Positions 9,768-18,379 of a DNA stretch of 64,000 bases are shown piece by piece. The stretch is from contig NZ_CP021744.1 in NCBI RefSeq assembly GCF_002192455.1, positions 2,386,001 through 2,450,000 on the forward strand. The letters run 5' to 3'. This DNA is from Streptomyces albireticuli. Its GTDB lineage: Bacteria > Actinomycetota > Actinomycetes > Streptomycetales > Streptomycetaceae. The notes below the pieces were generated by a model. The model was not told the DNA's origin. It did no database searches and worked only from the letters and a program-made list of their open reading frames with translations. The stretch's first letter is position 1; each line of letters opens with the position of its first letter. The position numbers were made by a program, and so were the translations under genes.

Positions 9768-10400
9768 GTGAACGAGGAGACGGGACTGCGGGAGCGCAAG
9801 AAGCAGCGCACCCGGGAGCTGTTGTCCAGGACCGCCATCGAGCTCTTCCTGGAGCGCGGCTTCGACCGGGTGTCGGTCGCCGAGGTGGCGGCGGCGGCGG
9901 AGGTGTCGAAGCCGACGCTCTTCCGCTACTTCCCCGCCAAGGAGGACCTGGTCCTGCACGGCATCGCCGACCACCAGGGCGAGGCGGCGCGCGTCGTGCG
10001 CGGCCGGGCCCCCGGCGAGCGGGCCCTGGCAGCGCTGCGCGCCCATTTCCACGAGCGGCTCGACGCGCACGACCCGATCACGGGTCTGTGCGACGTCCCG
10101 GCCGTGCTGGCCTACCGGGACCTTCTGTACGGCACGCCCAGCCTGCTGGCGCGACTGACGCTCTACGCGCTGGAGGACGAGCGGGAGCTGGCGGCCGCCC
10201 TGGGAGAGGTGGGCGCGGACGGGATGACGGCGCGGCTGGGGGCGGCGCAGATCATCACCGTGCACCAGGTGCTGGCCCGGGGGAACTGGGAGCGGCTGGC
10301 CGGCGGCGCCTCCGCGGCGGAGGTTCTGGGCGACGCGCACGCGGACGCGGACCGGGCGTACGAGCTGCTCGGGGACGGGCTGGGGGCGCGGGGGCTCTGA
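9768..10400 (+). CDS. TetR/AcrR family transcriptional regulator
   Basis: A 210-residue TetR regulator starting with GTG. The N-terminal helix-turn-helix is clear: RKKQRTRELLSRTAIELFLE, then FDRVSVAEVAAAAEVSKPTL and FRYFPAKEDLVLHG (residues about 10-65). The C-terminal ligand-binding part contains DPITGLCDVPAVLAYRDLLY and is typical of the MftR-like group. It is divergent from the FAD monooxygenase and most likely represses it. Nothing odd in codon use. Confidence 0.93.
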   Translation: MNEETGLRERKKQRTRELLSRTAIELFLERGFDRVSVAEVAAAAEVSKPTLFRYFPAKEDLVLHGIADHQGEAARVVRGRAPGERALAALRAHFHERLDAHDPITGLCDVPAVLAYRDLLYGTPSLLARLTLYALEDERELAAALGEVGADGMTARLGAAQIITVHQVLARGNWERLAGGASAAEVLGDAHADADRAYELLGDGLGARGL

Positions 10401-10404
10401 CCTT

Positions 10405-10525
10405 GCCCCCGGCGGATTGTCCCCAGCCCCGCCCCTTCCCGGAACCGGGGGCTCCGCCGCCGGACCCCCGGTCCTCGAACTCCCCCGGCTACCGCCGGGA
10501 GGTGCCCCCGGACGGGCTGCCGGCG
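10405..10525. repeat. GC-rich palindromic intergenic element, copy A
   Basis: Convergent gap between tetR and cimA. It has the landmarks shared by four other places in the window: a CCCCGCCCCTTCCCG block, a GGGGGCTCCGCCGCCGGACC block, GTCCTCGAACTCCCCCGGCT and CCGGGAGGTGCCCCCGGACG. Probably acts as a terminator between convergent genes; a partial copy compared with C, D and E. Confidence 0.6.
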
Positions 10526-10526
10526 C

Positions 10527-12161
10527 TCACTCCTGCGGTTCCACCCCCGCCCGCCGCAGCCCGTACGCGTACGCGTCGTCCAGCGCCTGCCACGACGCCG
10601 CGATGACGTTCTCCGCCACACCCACCGTCGACCACTCGTTCCGTCCGTCGCTCGTCGACACCAGGACCCTCGTGATCGAGCCGGTGCCCAGCCTGCCCTC
10701 CAGGATGCGGACCTTGTAGTCGACCAGTTCCAGCTCGGCCAGCTGCGGGTAGATGCGCTCCAGCGCCACCCGCAGCGCGCGGTCCAGCGCGTTGACCGGG
10801 CCGTTCCCCTCCGCCGTGGCGACGATCCGCTCGCCCTTGGCCCAGAGCTTCACCGTCGCCTCGTTGGCGTGGGTGCCGTCCGGGCGGTCCTCGACGATCG
10901 CGCGCCAGGACTCCACCCGGTAGTAGCGGCGGGCCCGCCCCTCGACCTCCTGGCGCAGCAGCAGTTCGAAGGAGGCGTCCGCCGCCTCGTACGTATAGCC
11001 CGCGAGCTCGCGCTCCTTGACCCGCTCGACGACCCGGCCGACCAGTTCGCGGTCGTCGCCCAGCTCGACGCCCAGCTCCTTGCCCTTGAGCTCGATGGAC
11101 GCGCGGCCCGCCATGTCCGACACGAGCATCCGCATGGTGTTGCCGACCCGCTCGGGGTCGATGTGCTGGTAGAGGTCCGGGTCGACCTTGATCGCGGAGG
11201 CGTGCAGCCCGGCCTTGTGGGCGAAGGCGGAGACTCCCACGTACGGCTGATGGGTGGAGGGCGTGAGGTTGACGACCTCGGCGATCGCGTGCGAGATCCG
11301 GGTCATCTCCGCGAGCGCGCCCGCGGGCAGCACCGTACGGCCGTACTTCAGCTCCAGGGCGGCGACCACCGGGAACAGGTTGGCGTTGCCGACCCGTTCG
11401 CCGTAGCCGTTGGCCGTGCACTGCACATGGGTGGCGCCGCCGTCCACGGCGGCCAGGGTGTTGGCCACCGCGCAGCCCGTGTCGTCCTGCGCGTGGATGC
11501 CCAGTCGGGCGCCGGTGCCGTCGAGAACGGCCCGGACCACGGCTTCGACCTGGGCCGGGAGCATCCCGCCGTTGGTGTCGCAGAGGACGACGACATCGGC
11601 GCCGGCCTCGTGCGCGGCGCGGACGACCCGCAGCGCGTAGCCGGGGTTGGCGCGGTAGCCGTCGAAGAAGTGCTCGCAGTCGACGAAGACCCGGCGGCCC
11701 CGCTCCCGCAGGTACGCGACGGTGTCGCGGACCATCGCGAGGTTCTCGTCCAGCGTGGTGCGGAGGGCGAGTTCGACGTGCCGGTCGTGGGACTTGGCGA
11801 CCAGGGTGATCACCGGGGCCCCGGAGTCGAGCAGGGCGGCGACCTGCGGATCGTCCTCGGCGCGTACGCCCGCCTTGCGGGTGGCGCCGAACGCGACGAG
11901 CTGTGCGTGCCGGAAGTCGATCTCCTCGGCGGCGCGCTGGAAGAACTCGGTGTCACGGGGGTTGGCGCCGGGCCAGCCCCCCTCGATGAAGCCGACGCCG
12001 AAGTCGTCCAGGTGCCGGGCGATGGTCAGCTTGTCCGCGACGGTGAGGTTGATGCCCTCGCGCTGCGCGCCGTCGCGCAGCGTCGTGTCGAACACATGGA
12101 AGCTGTCGTCCACGTGACGGCCTCCATCGGGCCGAGGGCTGTCGTCGGTTGCGTCCGTCAT
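10527..12161 (-). CDS. cimA: Citramalate synthase
   Basis: A 544-residue enzyme of the isopropylmalate/homocitrate synthase superfamily that condenses pyruvate and acetyl-CoA to (R)-citramalate, the entry to threonine-independent isoleucine synthesis. Motifs: FDTTLRDGAQREGINLT near residue 25, LCDTNGGMLP, the metal-binding GIHAQDDTGCAVANTL, THVQCTANGYGERVGNANL, and a C-terminal LeuA-type allosteric domain (about 400-540) that usually binds isoleucine or leucine. CimA-like rather than LeuA by length and the GAQREG motif. The ATG at 12161 has AGGAG upstream; an in-frame upstream ATG at 12233 lies inside the leader. A leader peptide and attenuator precede it. Confidence 0.9.
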   Translation of the reverse strand: MTDATDDSPRPDGGRHVDDSFHVFDTTLRDGAQREGINLTVADKLTIARHLDDFGVGFIEGGWPGANPRDTEFFQRAAEEIDFRHAQLVAFGATRKAGVRAEDDPQVAALLDSGAPVITLVAKSHDRHVELALRTTLDENLAMVRDTVAYLRERGRRVFVDCEHFFDGYRANPGYALRVVRAAHEAGADVVVLCDTNGGMLPAQVEAVVRAVLDGTGARLGIHAQDDTGCAVANTLAAVDGGATHVQCTANGYGERVGNANLFPVVAALELKYGRTVLPAGALAEMTRISHAIAEVVNLTPSTHQPYVGVSAFAHKAGLHASAIKVDPDLYQHIDPERVGNTMRMLVSDMAGRASIELKGKELGVELGDDRELVGRVVERVKERELAGYTYEAADASFELLLRQEVEGRARRYYRVESWRAIVEDRPDGTHANEATVKLWAKGERIVATAEGNGPVNALDRALRVALERIYPQLAELELVDYKVRILEGRLGTGSITRVLVSTSDGRNEWSTVGVAENVIAASWQALDDAYAYGLRRAGVEPQE

Positions 12162-12272
12162 GCTGCTCTGACTCCTGTCGGGATCTCGGTCTACCGGAAT
12201 GACCGGCTCCACCATCCCCTGATGGTCCCGCATGCGCTCCGCCCCCGGCTGAAGGTGGGCCGGGAAACGAAA

Positions 12273-12298
12273 AGACCTCTCGCGGGTGCGAGAGGTCT
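12273..12298 (-). terminator. Attenuator terminator hairpin in the cimA leader
   Basis: An 11-bp perfect stem (12273-12283 with 12288-12298) and a 4-nt loop, followed on the minus strand by TTTTCGTTTCC. It lies 112 bp before the cimA start and 53 bp after the stop of the short leader peptide, the layout of a transcription attenuator. Confidence 0.75.
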
Positions 12299-12350
12299 GC
12301 GCGCGGGTCTGGGACGACGGCGACCGCGACGTACGGGTGGTACGAGGCGG

Positions 12351-12386
12351 TCACTGCGGACCGGCGCGCCTGCTGCCAATAATCAT
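12351..12386 (-). CDS. Putative cimA leader peptide (MIIGSRRAGPQ)
   Basis: An 11-codon frame ATG ATT ATT GGC AGC AGG and so on, ending TGA at 12353-12351. It contains two consecutive isoleucine codons, both the ATT codon that is rare in Streptomyces. The downstream gene makes the isoleucine precursor citramalate. The frame lies between the terminator of the upstream transporter gene (12437-12478) and the attenuator hairpin. No strong ribosome-binding site is visible; a CAGGAT box at about 12410 could be a -10 hexamer, giving a short leader. Presence is seen directly; the regulatory role is inferred from ribosome-mediated attenuation of branched-chain genes. Confidence 0.55.
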   Translation of the reverse strand: MIIGSRRAGPQ

Positions 12387-12436
12387 GGCGAACGAGAGCA
12401 CGGGCGCCATCCTGGCAGGGATTCCGTTTTCGCGCG

Positions 12437-12478
12437 GGCGGGTCTCACGATGCGGGCACCCGCACCGTGGGACCCGCC
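12437..12478. terminator. Terminator hairpin after the MHS transporter gene
   Basis: A long imperfect hairpin: GGCGGGTC/GACCCGCC outer stem (12437-12444 with 12471-12478) and TGCGGG/CCCGCA inner stem. It starts 12 bp after the transporter stop, so cimA is probably transcribed from its own promoter between here and 12387. Confidence 0.6.
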
Positions 12479-12489
12479 GTCCCGTGCGG

Positions 12490-13902
12490 TCAGCCGGACG
12501 GCGCGGGCGCGGACGGGTTCACCGGCGAACCGGTGTCCGCCGGAGCGGTCTCCGACGCCGGGCCGGCCTGGCCCTCCGGTCCGCCCGGCCCCTCCTCCCC
12601 CACCCTCTTCAGGTCGATGTCGCGCGTCTCCCGCATCGTCAGATAGACGACCAGCGACACCGCCGCGCAACCCGCCACGTACCAGGAGAAGCCGGACTCC
12701 ATGCCGCTGTTCTTGAACCACAGCGCCACGTACTCCGCCGTGCCGCCGAAGAGGGCGTTGGCGATCGCGTACGGCAGGGCGACGCCCAGCGACCGCACGC
12801 CCGTGGGGAACAGTTCGGCCTTCACGCACGCGTTGATCGACGTGTAGCCCGTGATGACGACCAGCGCGACCAGGGACAGGCCCAGCGCCGGCCAGAAGGA
12901 CCCGGCGTGCTTGAGCAGCGACATGATCGGCACGGTCAGGAAGGTGGCGCCCACCGCGAAGGTGATCAGCAGCGGCCGGCGGCCGATCCGGTCCGACAGC
13001 GCGCCGGCCAGCGGCTGGAGGCAGGCGAAGACCAGCAGGGCGCAGAAGCTGACGAGGGTGGCGGTCTGCTTGGGCAGGCCCACGCTGTTGGAGAGGTACT
13101 TCGTCAGATAGGTGGTGTACGTGTAGTACGCGAGGGTGCCGCCCATGGTCAGCGCGATCACCAGGAACGCCTCGCGCTTGTGCCGCAGCAGCGCCCGCAT
13201 CGTGCCGCGTTCCCGCTCCGGGGTGTCGTCGGCCGCGTCGTACACCTCCGTCTCCAGCATGTTGCGCCGCAGGTAGAAGATGACGGCCGCGCCGAGCGCG
13301 CCCACGACGAAGGGGATGCGCCAGCCCCAGCTGTGCAGTTCGCCGCTGGTGAGCGTGCGCTGGAGGATGATCTGGATGCCCAGGCCGAGGATCTGGCCCG
13401 CGGTCATGGACACGTACTGGAAGCTGGAGGCGAAGCCGCGCCGGCCGGGCGCGGACGCCTCGGTGAGGTAGGTGGCGCTGGCCGCGTACTCACCGCCGAC
13501 GGACAGGCCCTGGAGCAGCCGGGCGACGAGCAGGACGGCGACGCCGCCGTAGCCCGCGACCGCGTAGGTGGGGGCGACGGCGATCAGGACGGCGGACGCG
13601 GACATCAGGGTGACGGTCAGCGTGAGCGCGGCCTTCCGCCCGCGGCGGTCGCCGACCCGGCCCAGCAGCCAGCCGCCGACCGGCCGCATGAAGAAGCCGA
13701 CGGCGAAGATGCCGGCGGTGTTCATGAGCTTGGCGGTGTCGTTCCCCTCGGGGAAGAAGGACCCCGCGAAATAGGTGGCGAAACTGGCGTAGACGAACCA
13801 GTCGAACCACTCGACCATGTTGCCGGCCGAGCCGACCCAGATCTTCTTCCAGTGCCGCGCGTCCGGCGCCTCGTCCCGCGCCCGTGTCTGTTCCTGTCCC
13901 AT
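12490..13902 (-). CDS. MHS family (metabolite:H+ symporter) MFS transporter
   Basis: A 470-residue, 12-helix permease of the KgtP/ShiA/ProP type importing a small organic acid or osmolyte with protons. Diagnostic segments: SAGNMVEWFDWFVYASFATY at the first helix, RPVGGWLLGRVGDRRGRKAA in the loop between helices 2 and 3, RLLQGLSVGGEYAASATYL near helix 4, and DRIGRRPLLI in the second half. The C-terminal 45 residues are a polar Gly/Pro/Ala tail. The substrate cannot be inferred; location between cimA and ilvE does not prove a link to amino acid synthesis. A 54-bp inverted repeat lies just upstream. Confidence 0.9.
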   Translation of the reverse strand: MGQEQTRARDEAPDARHWKKIWVGSAGNMVEWFDWFVYASFATYFAGSFFPEGNDTAKLMNTAGIFAVGFFMRPVGGWLLGRVGDRRGRKAALTLTVTLMSASAVLIAVAPTYAVAGYGGVAVLLVARLLQGLSVGGEYAASATYLTEASAPGRRGFASSFQYVSMTAGQILGLGIQIILQRTLTSGELHSWGWRIPFVVGALGAAVIFYLRRNMLETEVYDAADDTPERERGTMRALLRHKREAFLVIALTMGGTLAYYTYTTYLTKYLSNSVGLPKQTATLVSFCALLVFACLQPLAGALSDRIGRRPLLITFAVGATFLTVPIMSLLKHAGSFWPALGLSLVALVVITGYTSINACVKAELFPTGVRSLGVALPYAIANALFGGTAEYVALWFKNSGMESGFSWYVAGCAAVSLVVYLTMRETRDIDLKRVGEEGPGGPEGQAGPASETAPADTGSPVNPSAPAPSG

Positions 13903-13956
13903 GAACGATCACGGTGGCGGACGGAGCCGGGTTGGGAAAGGGTCCGGGCAGCAACG

Positions 13957-14010
13957 ATCACGCGTACTTGCGTGCGTTGCGTTCATGGCGCACGCACGCG
14001 AGTACGCGTG
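13957..14010. promoter_or_regulatory. Long inverted repeat (20-bp arms) upstream of the MHS gene
   Basis: Arms 13957-13976 and 13991-14010 match at 19 of 20 positions around a 14-nt spacer. It lies 55 bp before the transporter start and downstream of the ilvE terminator. Unusually long for a simple operator; it could be an operator, a stable 5'-UTR hairpin of the transporter mRNA, or a second terminator. Confidence 0.6.
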
Positions 14011-14050
14011 AGTCGGTACGGACGGAAGATGTGGAAGGTACGGAAAGAAA

Positions 14051-14089
14051 GCCCCTTGCCCAGGGAGAGCCCAGAGGCAGCCCAGGGGC
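14051..14089 (-). terminator. Probable ilvE terminator
   Basis: GCCCCT/AGGGGC outer stem (14051-14056 with 14084-14089) enclosing CCCAGG-type repeats, followed on the minus strand by TTTCTTTCC. It starts 11 bp after the ilvE stop. Confidence 0.6.
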
Positions 14090-14100
14090 CGGCCCGGGGA

Positions 14101-15207
14101 TCAGCCCAGGGGGTGCATCCAGCCGTGGGTGTCCTCGGCGGCACCGGTCTGGATGTCGAGCAGCGCCTTGCGGAGCTTCATCGTGACCTCGCCCGGGGTC
14201 CCGTCGCCCTGCGTCCAGTCGGCGCCCGCCGACTTGACCGAGCCGACCGGGGTGATGACCGCGGCCGTACCGCAGGCGAAGACCTCGGTGAGCGTGCCGT
14301 TCTCGGTGTCGCGCTTCCAGTCGGCGGTGGAGATGCGGCCCTCCGCGGACTCGTAACCGAGGTCCTTGGCGACCGTGAGCAGCGAGTCACGGGTGATGCC
14401 GGCGAGGAGGGAGCCGGTGAGCTCGGGGGTGACGATCACGGGCTTCTCATTGGCCTCGGACCCGTACACGAAGTACAGGTTCATGCCGCCCATCTCCTCG
14501 ACCCACTTGTGCTCCAGGGCGTCCAGCCAGACGACCTGGTCGCAGCCCTTCTCGGCCGCCTCGGCCTGGGCCAGCAGGGAGGCCGCGTAATTGCCGCCGG
14601 TCTTGGCGAAGCCCATGCCGCCGGGGACGGCGCGGACGTAGTTCTCGGACAGCCAGACGGAGACCGGCTTCACGCCGCCGGAGAAGTAGGCGCCGGCGGG
14701 CGAGGCGATCACGATGAAGAGGTATTCGTTGGCCGGCTTGACGCCCAGGCCGACCTCCGTGGCGATCATGAAGGGACGCAGGTAAAGGGACGCCTCGCCG
14801 CCGTGCGCCGGCACCCACGCCTTGTCCTGCTGGACGAGCGCGTCGCACGCGGCGATGAAGGTCTCGACCGGCAGCTCGGGCATGGCCAGGCGGCGGGCGG
14901 ACTTCTGGAAGCGCTCGGCGTTGGCCTCGGGGCGGAAGGTGGCGACCGAGCCGTCGGGGCCGCGGTAGGCCTTCAGACCCTCGAAGATCTCCTGCGCGTA
15001 GTGCAGGGTCATGTTCGCCGGGTCGATCGACAGGGGCGCGTACGGAACGAGCTGGGCGTCGTGCCAGCCGCGGCCCTCGGTCCACTTGATGGTGACCATG
15101 TGGTCGGTGAAGTGGCGGCCGAAACCGGGGTCGGCGAGGATCTGCTCGCGCTCTGCGTCGGACAGCGGGTGCGCGGAGGGCTTGAGCTCGATCGTGGGCG
15201 TCGTCAT
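14101..15207 (-). CDS. ilvE: Branched-chain amino acid aminotransferase
   Basis: A 368-residue class IV PLP aminotransferase performing the last step of leucine, isoleucine and valine synthesis (and the first of their breakdown) with glutamate as donor. Features: [33 protein letters not shown], the PLP-lysine motif [16 protein letters not shown] in mid-protein, [13 protein letters not shown], and [16 protein letters not shown] near the cofactor phosphate site. The ATG has AAGGA 9 nt upstream. It follows leuB on the same strand after a hairpin, so it may have its own promoter. Confidence 0.96.
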   Translation of the reverse strand: MTTPTIELKPSAHPLSDAEREQILADPGFGRHFTDHMVTIKWTEGRGWHDAQLVPYAPLSIDPANMTLHYAQEIFEGLKAYRGPDGSVATFRPEANAERFQKSARRLAMPELPVETFIAACDALVQQDKAWVPAHGGEASLYLRPFMIATEVGLGVKPANEYLFIVIASPAGAYFSGGVKPVSVWLSENYVRAVPGGMGFAKTGGNYAASLLAQAEAAEKGCDQVVWLDALEHKWVEEMGGMNLYFVYGSEANEKPVIVTPELTGSLLAGITRDSLLTVAKDLGYESAEGRISTADWKRDTENGTLTEVFACGTAAVITPVGSVKSAGADWTQGDGTPGEVTMKLRKALLDIQTGAAEDTHGWMHPLG

Positions 15208-15294
15208 GGATGCGTGTCCTTCACATTTGTGTGTGGCGGACCGCGCTCACTCCGTCCAGGTGGCTCCAGGACGTCCGAGCTTCCTCTCATGCCG

Positions 15295-15329
15295 CGGCCC
15301 CACGTTCGATTATCGCTCGCGTGGGGCCG
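15295..15329. terminator. Hairpin between leuB and ilvE
   Basis: A 10-bp perfect stem (15295-15304 with 15320-15329) and a 15-nt AT-rich loop, 70 bp after the leuB stop and 88 bp before ilvE. No clear T-run. Probably a terminator of leuB; a leader element of ilvE cannot be excluded. Confidence 0.55.
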
Positions 15330-15398
15330 GGTACGGAAACGTGTGCGCGGCCCGGGGTCGATGGTCGCACCCAACCGCGCGCTAGCACAGCGGCTGGG

Positions 15399-16439
15399 CT
15401 AGCCGGTTACTCGCCCCGCCAGGGCGTCGCCGACCTGGTCCGTCGTCCTCGGCGAGCCGTCGCGGGCGGCGAGGTCCGCCTCGACGGCGGCCTCGATCCG
15501 GGCCGCCTCCGGCTCGTGTCCGAGGTGGCGGAGGAGCAGCGCGACGGAGAGGACGGTGGCCGTCGGGTCGGCCTTCCCGGTGCCCGCGATGTCCGGGGCG
15601 GAGCCGTGCACCGGCTCGAACATCGAGGGGAAGGCCCCGGCGGGGTTGATGTTGCCGGAGGCGGCGAGGCCGATGCCGCCGGTGACGGCGGCCGCGAGGT
15701 CGGTGAGGATGTCGCCGAAGAGGTTGTCGGTGACGATCACGTCGAAGCGCTCGGGCTGGGTGACGAAGAAGATCGTCGCGGCGTCGACGTGCAGATAGTC
15801 GGTGGTGACCTCGGGGTACTCACGGCCGACACGGTCGAAGATGTTCTTCCACAGGTGGCCCGCGTGGACGAGGACGTTGTTCTTGTGGACGAGGGTCAGC
15901 TTCTTGCGCGGGCGGGCCTGGGCGCGCTCGTAGGCGTCGCGCACCACGCGCTCCACGCCGTACGCGGTGTTGAGGCTGACCTCGGTGGCGACCTCGGCCG
16001 GGGTCCCGGTGCGCAGGCTGCCGCCGTTGCCCACGTACGGGCCCTCGGTGCCCTCCCGGACGACGACGAAGTCGATCTCGGGGCGGCCGGCGAGCGGGGT
16101 GGCCGTGCCGGGGAAGAGCCGCGAGGGGCGCAGGTTCACATAGTGGTCGAAGGCGAAGCGCAGCTTGAGCAGCAGCCCTCGCTCCAGGACGCCGGAGGGC
16201 ACGGAGGGGTCGCCGATCGCGCCGAGGAGGATCGCGTCGTGGTCCTTGAGGGACGCGAGCTCGGCGTCCGGCAGGGTCTCACCGGTGGCGTGCCAGCGGC
16301 GGGCACCCAGGTCGTACTCCCGGGTCTCCAGCTTGACGTCCGAAGGGAGGGCGGCCGCGAGGACCTTGAGGCCCTGGGCCACGACCTCAGGGCCGATACC
16401 GTCACCGGGGATCACTGCGAGGCGAATGCTGCGAGACAT
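15399..16439 (-). CDS. leuB: 3-isopropylmalate dehydrogenase
   Basis: A 346-residue NAD+-dependent decarboxylating dehydrogenase, third enzyme of the leucine pathway, oxidising 3-isopropylmalate to 2-oxoisocaproate. Starts [30 protein letters not shown] and [15 protein letters not shown] carry the substrate arginines and Glu; [10 protein letters not shown] holds the catalytic Lys; [20 protein letters not shown] the metal-binding Asp; [20 protein letters not shown] the NAD site. The start at 16439 gives the family's usual length; an earlier in-frame ATG adds 20 unmatched residues. Confidence 0.96.
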   Translation of the reverse strand: MSRSIRLAVIPGDGIGPEVVAQGLKVLAAALPSDVKLETREYDLGARRWHATGETLPDAELASLKDHDAILLGAIGDPSVPSGVLERGLLLKLRFAFDHYVNLRPSRLFPGTATPLAGRPEIDFVVVREGTEGPYVGNGGSLRTGTPAEVATEVSLNTAYGVERVVRDAYERAQARPRKKLTLVHKNNVLVHAGHLWKNIFDRVGREYPEVTTDYLHVDAATIFFVTQPERFDVIVTDNLFGDILTDLAAAVTGGIGLAASGNINPAGAFPSMFEPVHGSAPDIAGTGKADPTATVLSVALLLRHLGHEPEAARIEAAVEADLAARDGSPRTTDQVGDALAGRVTG

Positions 16440-16569
16440 ACGCGGACCGTACTCTCCTGTCCCGCTGGTTGACACACTCCGTCCACCATGCGGACGCATT
16501 GCGATCCGGAAAGGTCATGTTCACCCGAACTCCATGCCGGAGCCGTCGGTTCCTGACACGTTCTGCCGC

Positions 16570-18186
16570 ATGGACACACCACGGGTAGGCATCCCGGAGC
16601 ACCTCGCGAGCCGTATGACCATGCCGGAGCAGCACGAGTACCTCCGCGCGCGGCTGACCCGGCGGGGCGCGCTCCGCGCCGGGGCGGTGGCGGCGGGGGC
16701 CGTCGCGGGCACGGGCCTGCTGGGCGGCGCCCCCGACGCGTACGCCCGGCAGCACGCCCCCGTCGTGAACGGCGCGCTCACCTCGCCCGGCCTGCTGACC
16801 CGGCCCGCCACCGGCCGGGTGGACGGCAGGCACGTCGCGCCCTTCGGCCGGCACCTCGCCTTCGGTGCCGACCCGCGGACCCGGATGCGGATCTCCTGGC
16901 AGGTGCCGTCCGCCGTCCGGAAGCCGTTCGTCCGGGTGGGGGCCGAGCCCTGGGACCTCGGACAGCGGATCGAGGCCGAGGTGCGGGACCTGCACACGCC
17001 GGCCCTGTCCGGGAAGCTACCGGCCGTCGACCAGGTCTATCTGCACGCCGCCCTGGACAACCTCCGTCCCGGCCGGACGTACTACTACGGCGTCGGCCAC
17101 GACGGCCACGACCCGGCCGACCCGCGCCACTTCCGGACCATCGGCACCTTCCGCACCGCCCCGGCGCGCGCGGAGAAGTTCACCTTCACGGCCTTCGGCG
17201 ACCAGGGCGTCAGCTATCACGCACTCGCCAACGACCAGCTGATCCTGGGCCAGAACCCGGCCTTCCACCTGCACGCCGGCGACATCTGCTACGCGGACGA
17301 CAGCGGCGCCGGAAAGCCGGCGGACGTCTACGACGCGCGGGTGTGGGACCAGTTCCTCGCCCAGACCGAGTCGGTGGCCGGGTCCGTCCCCTGGATGGTG
17401 ACCACGGGCAACCACGACATGGAGGCCTGGTACTCGCCCAACGGCTACGGCGGGCAGAGCGCCCGCTGGACGCTGCCGGCCAACGGCGTCGACCCGCGGA
17501 CCGCGCCCGGCGTCTATTCCTTCGTCTACGGCAACACCGGCGTCGTCGCGCTCGACGCCAACGACATCTCGTACGAGATCACGGCCAACACCGGCTACAC
17601 CGGCGGCCGGCAGACCCGCTGGCTCGACCGGCGCCTCGGCGAGCTGCGCGGGTGCCGGGACATCGACTTCCTCGTGGGCTTCTTCCACCACTGCGCCTTC
17701 TCCACGACGAAGGCGCACGCCTCGGACGGCGCCGTGCGCGAACAGTGGCTGCCGCTGTTCGAGAAGCACCAGGTCGATCTGGTCATCAACGGCCACAACC
17801 ACGTCTACGAACGGACCGACGCGATCCGGGGCGGGCGGGTCACCAAGGCGGTGCCCCTCGGGACGACCGTCGACTCCCCGCGCGACGGCATCGTGTACGT
17901 CACCGCCGGGGGCGCCGGGAAGTCGCTGTACGACTTCCCCGTGCCGGACAGCTACGAGGGCCACGTCAAGGACCTGGACGGCGTCGCCAGTTACTCCTGG
18001 GGCAAGGGCGGGGTGAAGCGGCCGGAGACGGTGGAGTGGTCGCGGGTGCGCTACACCGGCTACTCCTTCCTCGTGGTCGAGGTGGAACCGGCCGCTCCGG
18101 GCGGCCGGCCACGGCTGCGGGTGACGGCCCTGGCGGAGAACGGCGAGCGGATCGACCACTTCGACATCGTCCGGCCGGGGCGCTGA
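16570..18186 (+). CDS. Tat-exported purple acid phosphatase-like metallophosphoesterase
   Basis: A 538-residue secreted dinuclear metal phosphatase, likely for scavenging phosphate from esters. A Tat-like signal (RRGALRAGAVAAGAVAGTGL) lies at about residues 35-55, then a fibronectin III-like domain (about 85-190) and the catalytic domain with all five metal motifs: FGDQG, AGDICYADD, TTGNHDMEAW, FFHHCAF and NGHNHVYERT. Start uncertain: the ATG at 16570 lacks a Shine-Dalgarno, and the ATG at 16615 would still keep the signal. Convergent with a tiny gene downstream. Confidence 0.9.
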   Translation: MDTPRVGIPEHLASRMTMPEQHEYLRARLTRRGALRAGAVAAGAVAGTGLLGGAPDAYARQHAPVVNGALTSPGLLTRPATGRVDGRHVAPFGRHLAFGADPRTRMRISWQVPSAVRKPFVRVGAEPWDLGQRIEAEVRDLHTPALSGKLPAVDQVYLHAALDNLRPGRTYYYGVGHDGHDPADPRHFRTIGTFRTAPARAEKFTFTAFGDQGVSYHALANDQLILGQNPAFHLHAGDICYADDSGAGKPADVYDARVWDQFLAQTESVAGSVPWMVTTGNHDMEAWYSPNGYGGQSARWTLPANGVDPRTAPGVYSFVYGNTGVVALDANDISYEITANTGYTGGRQTRWLDRRLGELRGCRDIDFLVGFFHHCAFSTTKAHASDGAVREQWLPLFEKHQVDLVINGHNHVYERTDAIRGGRVTKAVPLGTTVDSPRDGIVYVTAGGAGKSLYDFPVPDSYEGHVKDLDGVASYSWGKGGVKRPETVEWSRVRYTGYSFLVVEVEPAAPGGRPRLRVTALAENGERIDHFDIVRPGR

Positions 18187-18235
18187 ACCCGGCCGGACGA
18201 CGCGCAGAGCCGCCGGCGTCCGGGCCCGGGGTGCG

Positions 18236-18379
18236 TCAGTGCCCGGTGACGCCGCCGTTGTCGCGGCGGTCGAGCGCCCGCTGGAGCGCGGCGGCGGCGT
18301 TCACGCGGTCGGCCGCGCGCTCGGTGCTGTCTGCGCGGCGGGCGGAGCGGCGGGTCCTGCGGACGGCGGTGTCGGCCAT
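18236..18379 (-). CDS. Small Arg-rich protein of unknown function
   Basis: A 47-residue frame starting ADTAVRRTRRSARRADSTER and ending DRRDNGGVTGH. GAGGAGA lies 9 nt upstream of the ATG, and third positions are GC-rich. The basic, helical, disordered-looking composition could suit nucleic acid binding, but I recognise no family and give no function. It is convergent with the phosphatase gene, 49 bp away. Confidence 0.55.
   Translation of the reverse strand: MADTAVRRTRRSARRADSTERAADRVNAAAALQRALDRRDNGGVTGH

Noticed and set aside
12270..12354. A GTG frame overlapping the cimA leader with the run VAVAVV, considered as a valine-type leader peptide.
   Set aside because: It has no stop before or within the attenuator and runs on into cimA, so it cannot work as a normal leader; its Val codons are common GTC.
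15208..15290. A short frame [15 protein letters not shown]... before ilvE, considered as a leader peptide.
   Set aside because: It has no run of branched-chain codons, lies after instead of before the hairpin and overlaps the ilvE ribosome-binding region.
12286..15402. A very long open frame on the + strand opposite the MHS and ilvE genes (over 1000 codons).
   Set aside because: It is antisense to two well-supported genes, has Asp/Gly/Arg/Ala-rich composition typical of mirror frames in high-GC DNA, and shows no domain.
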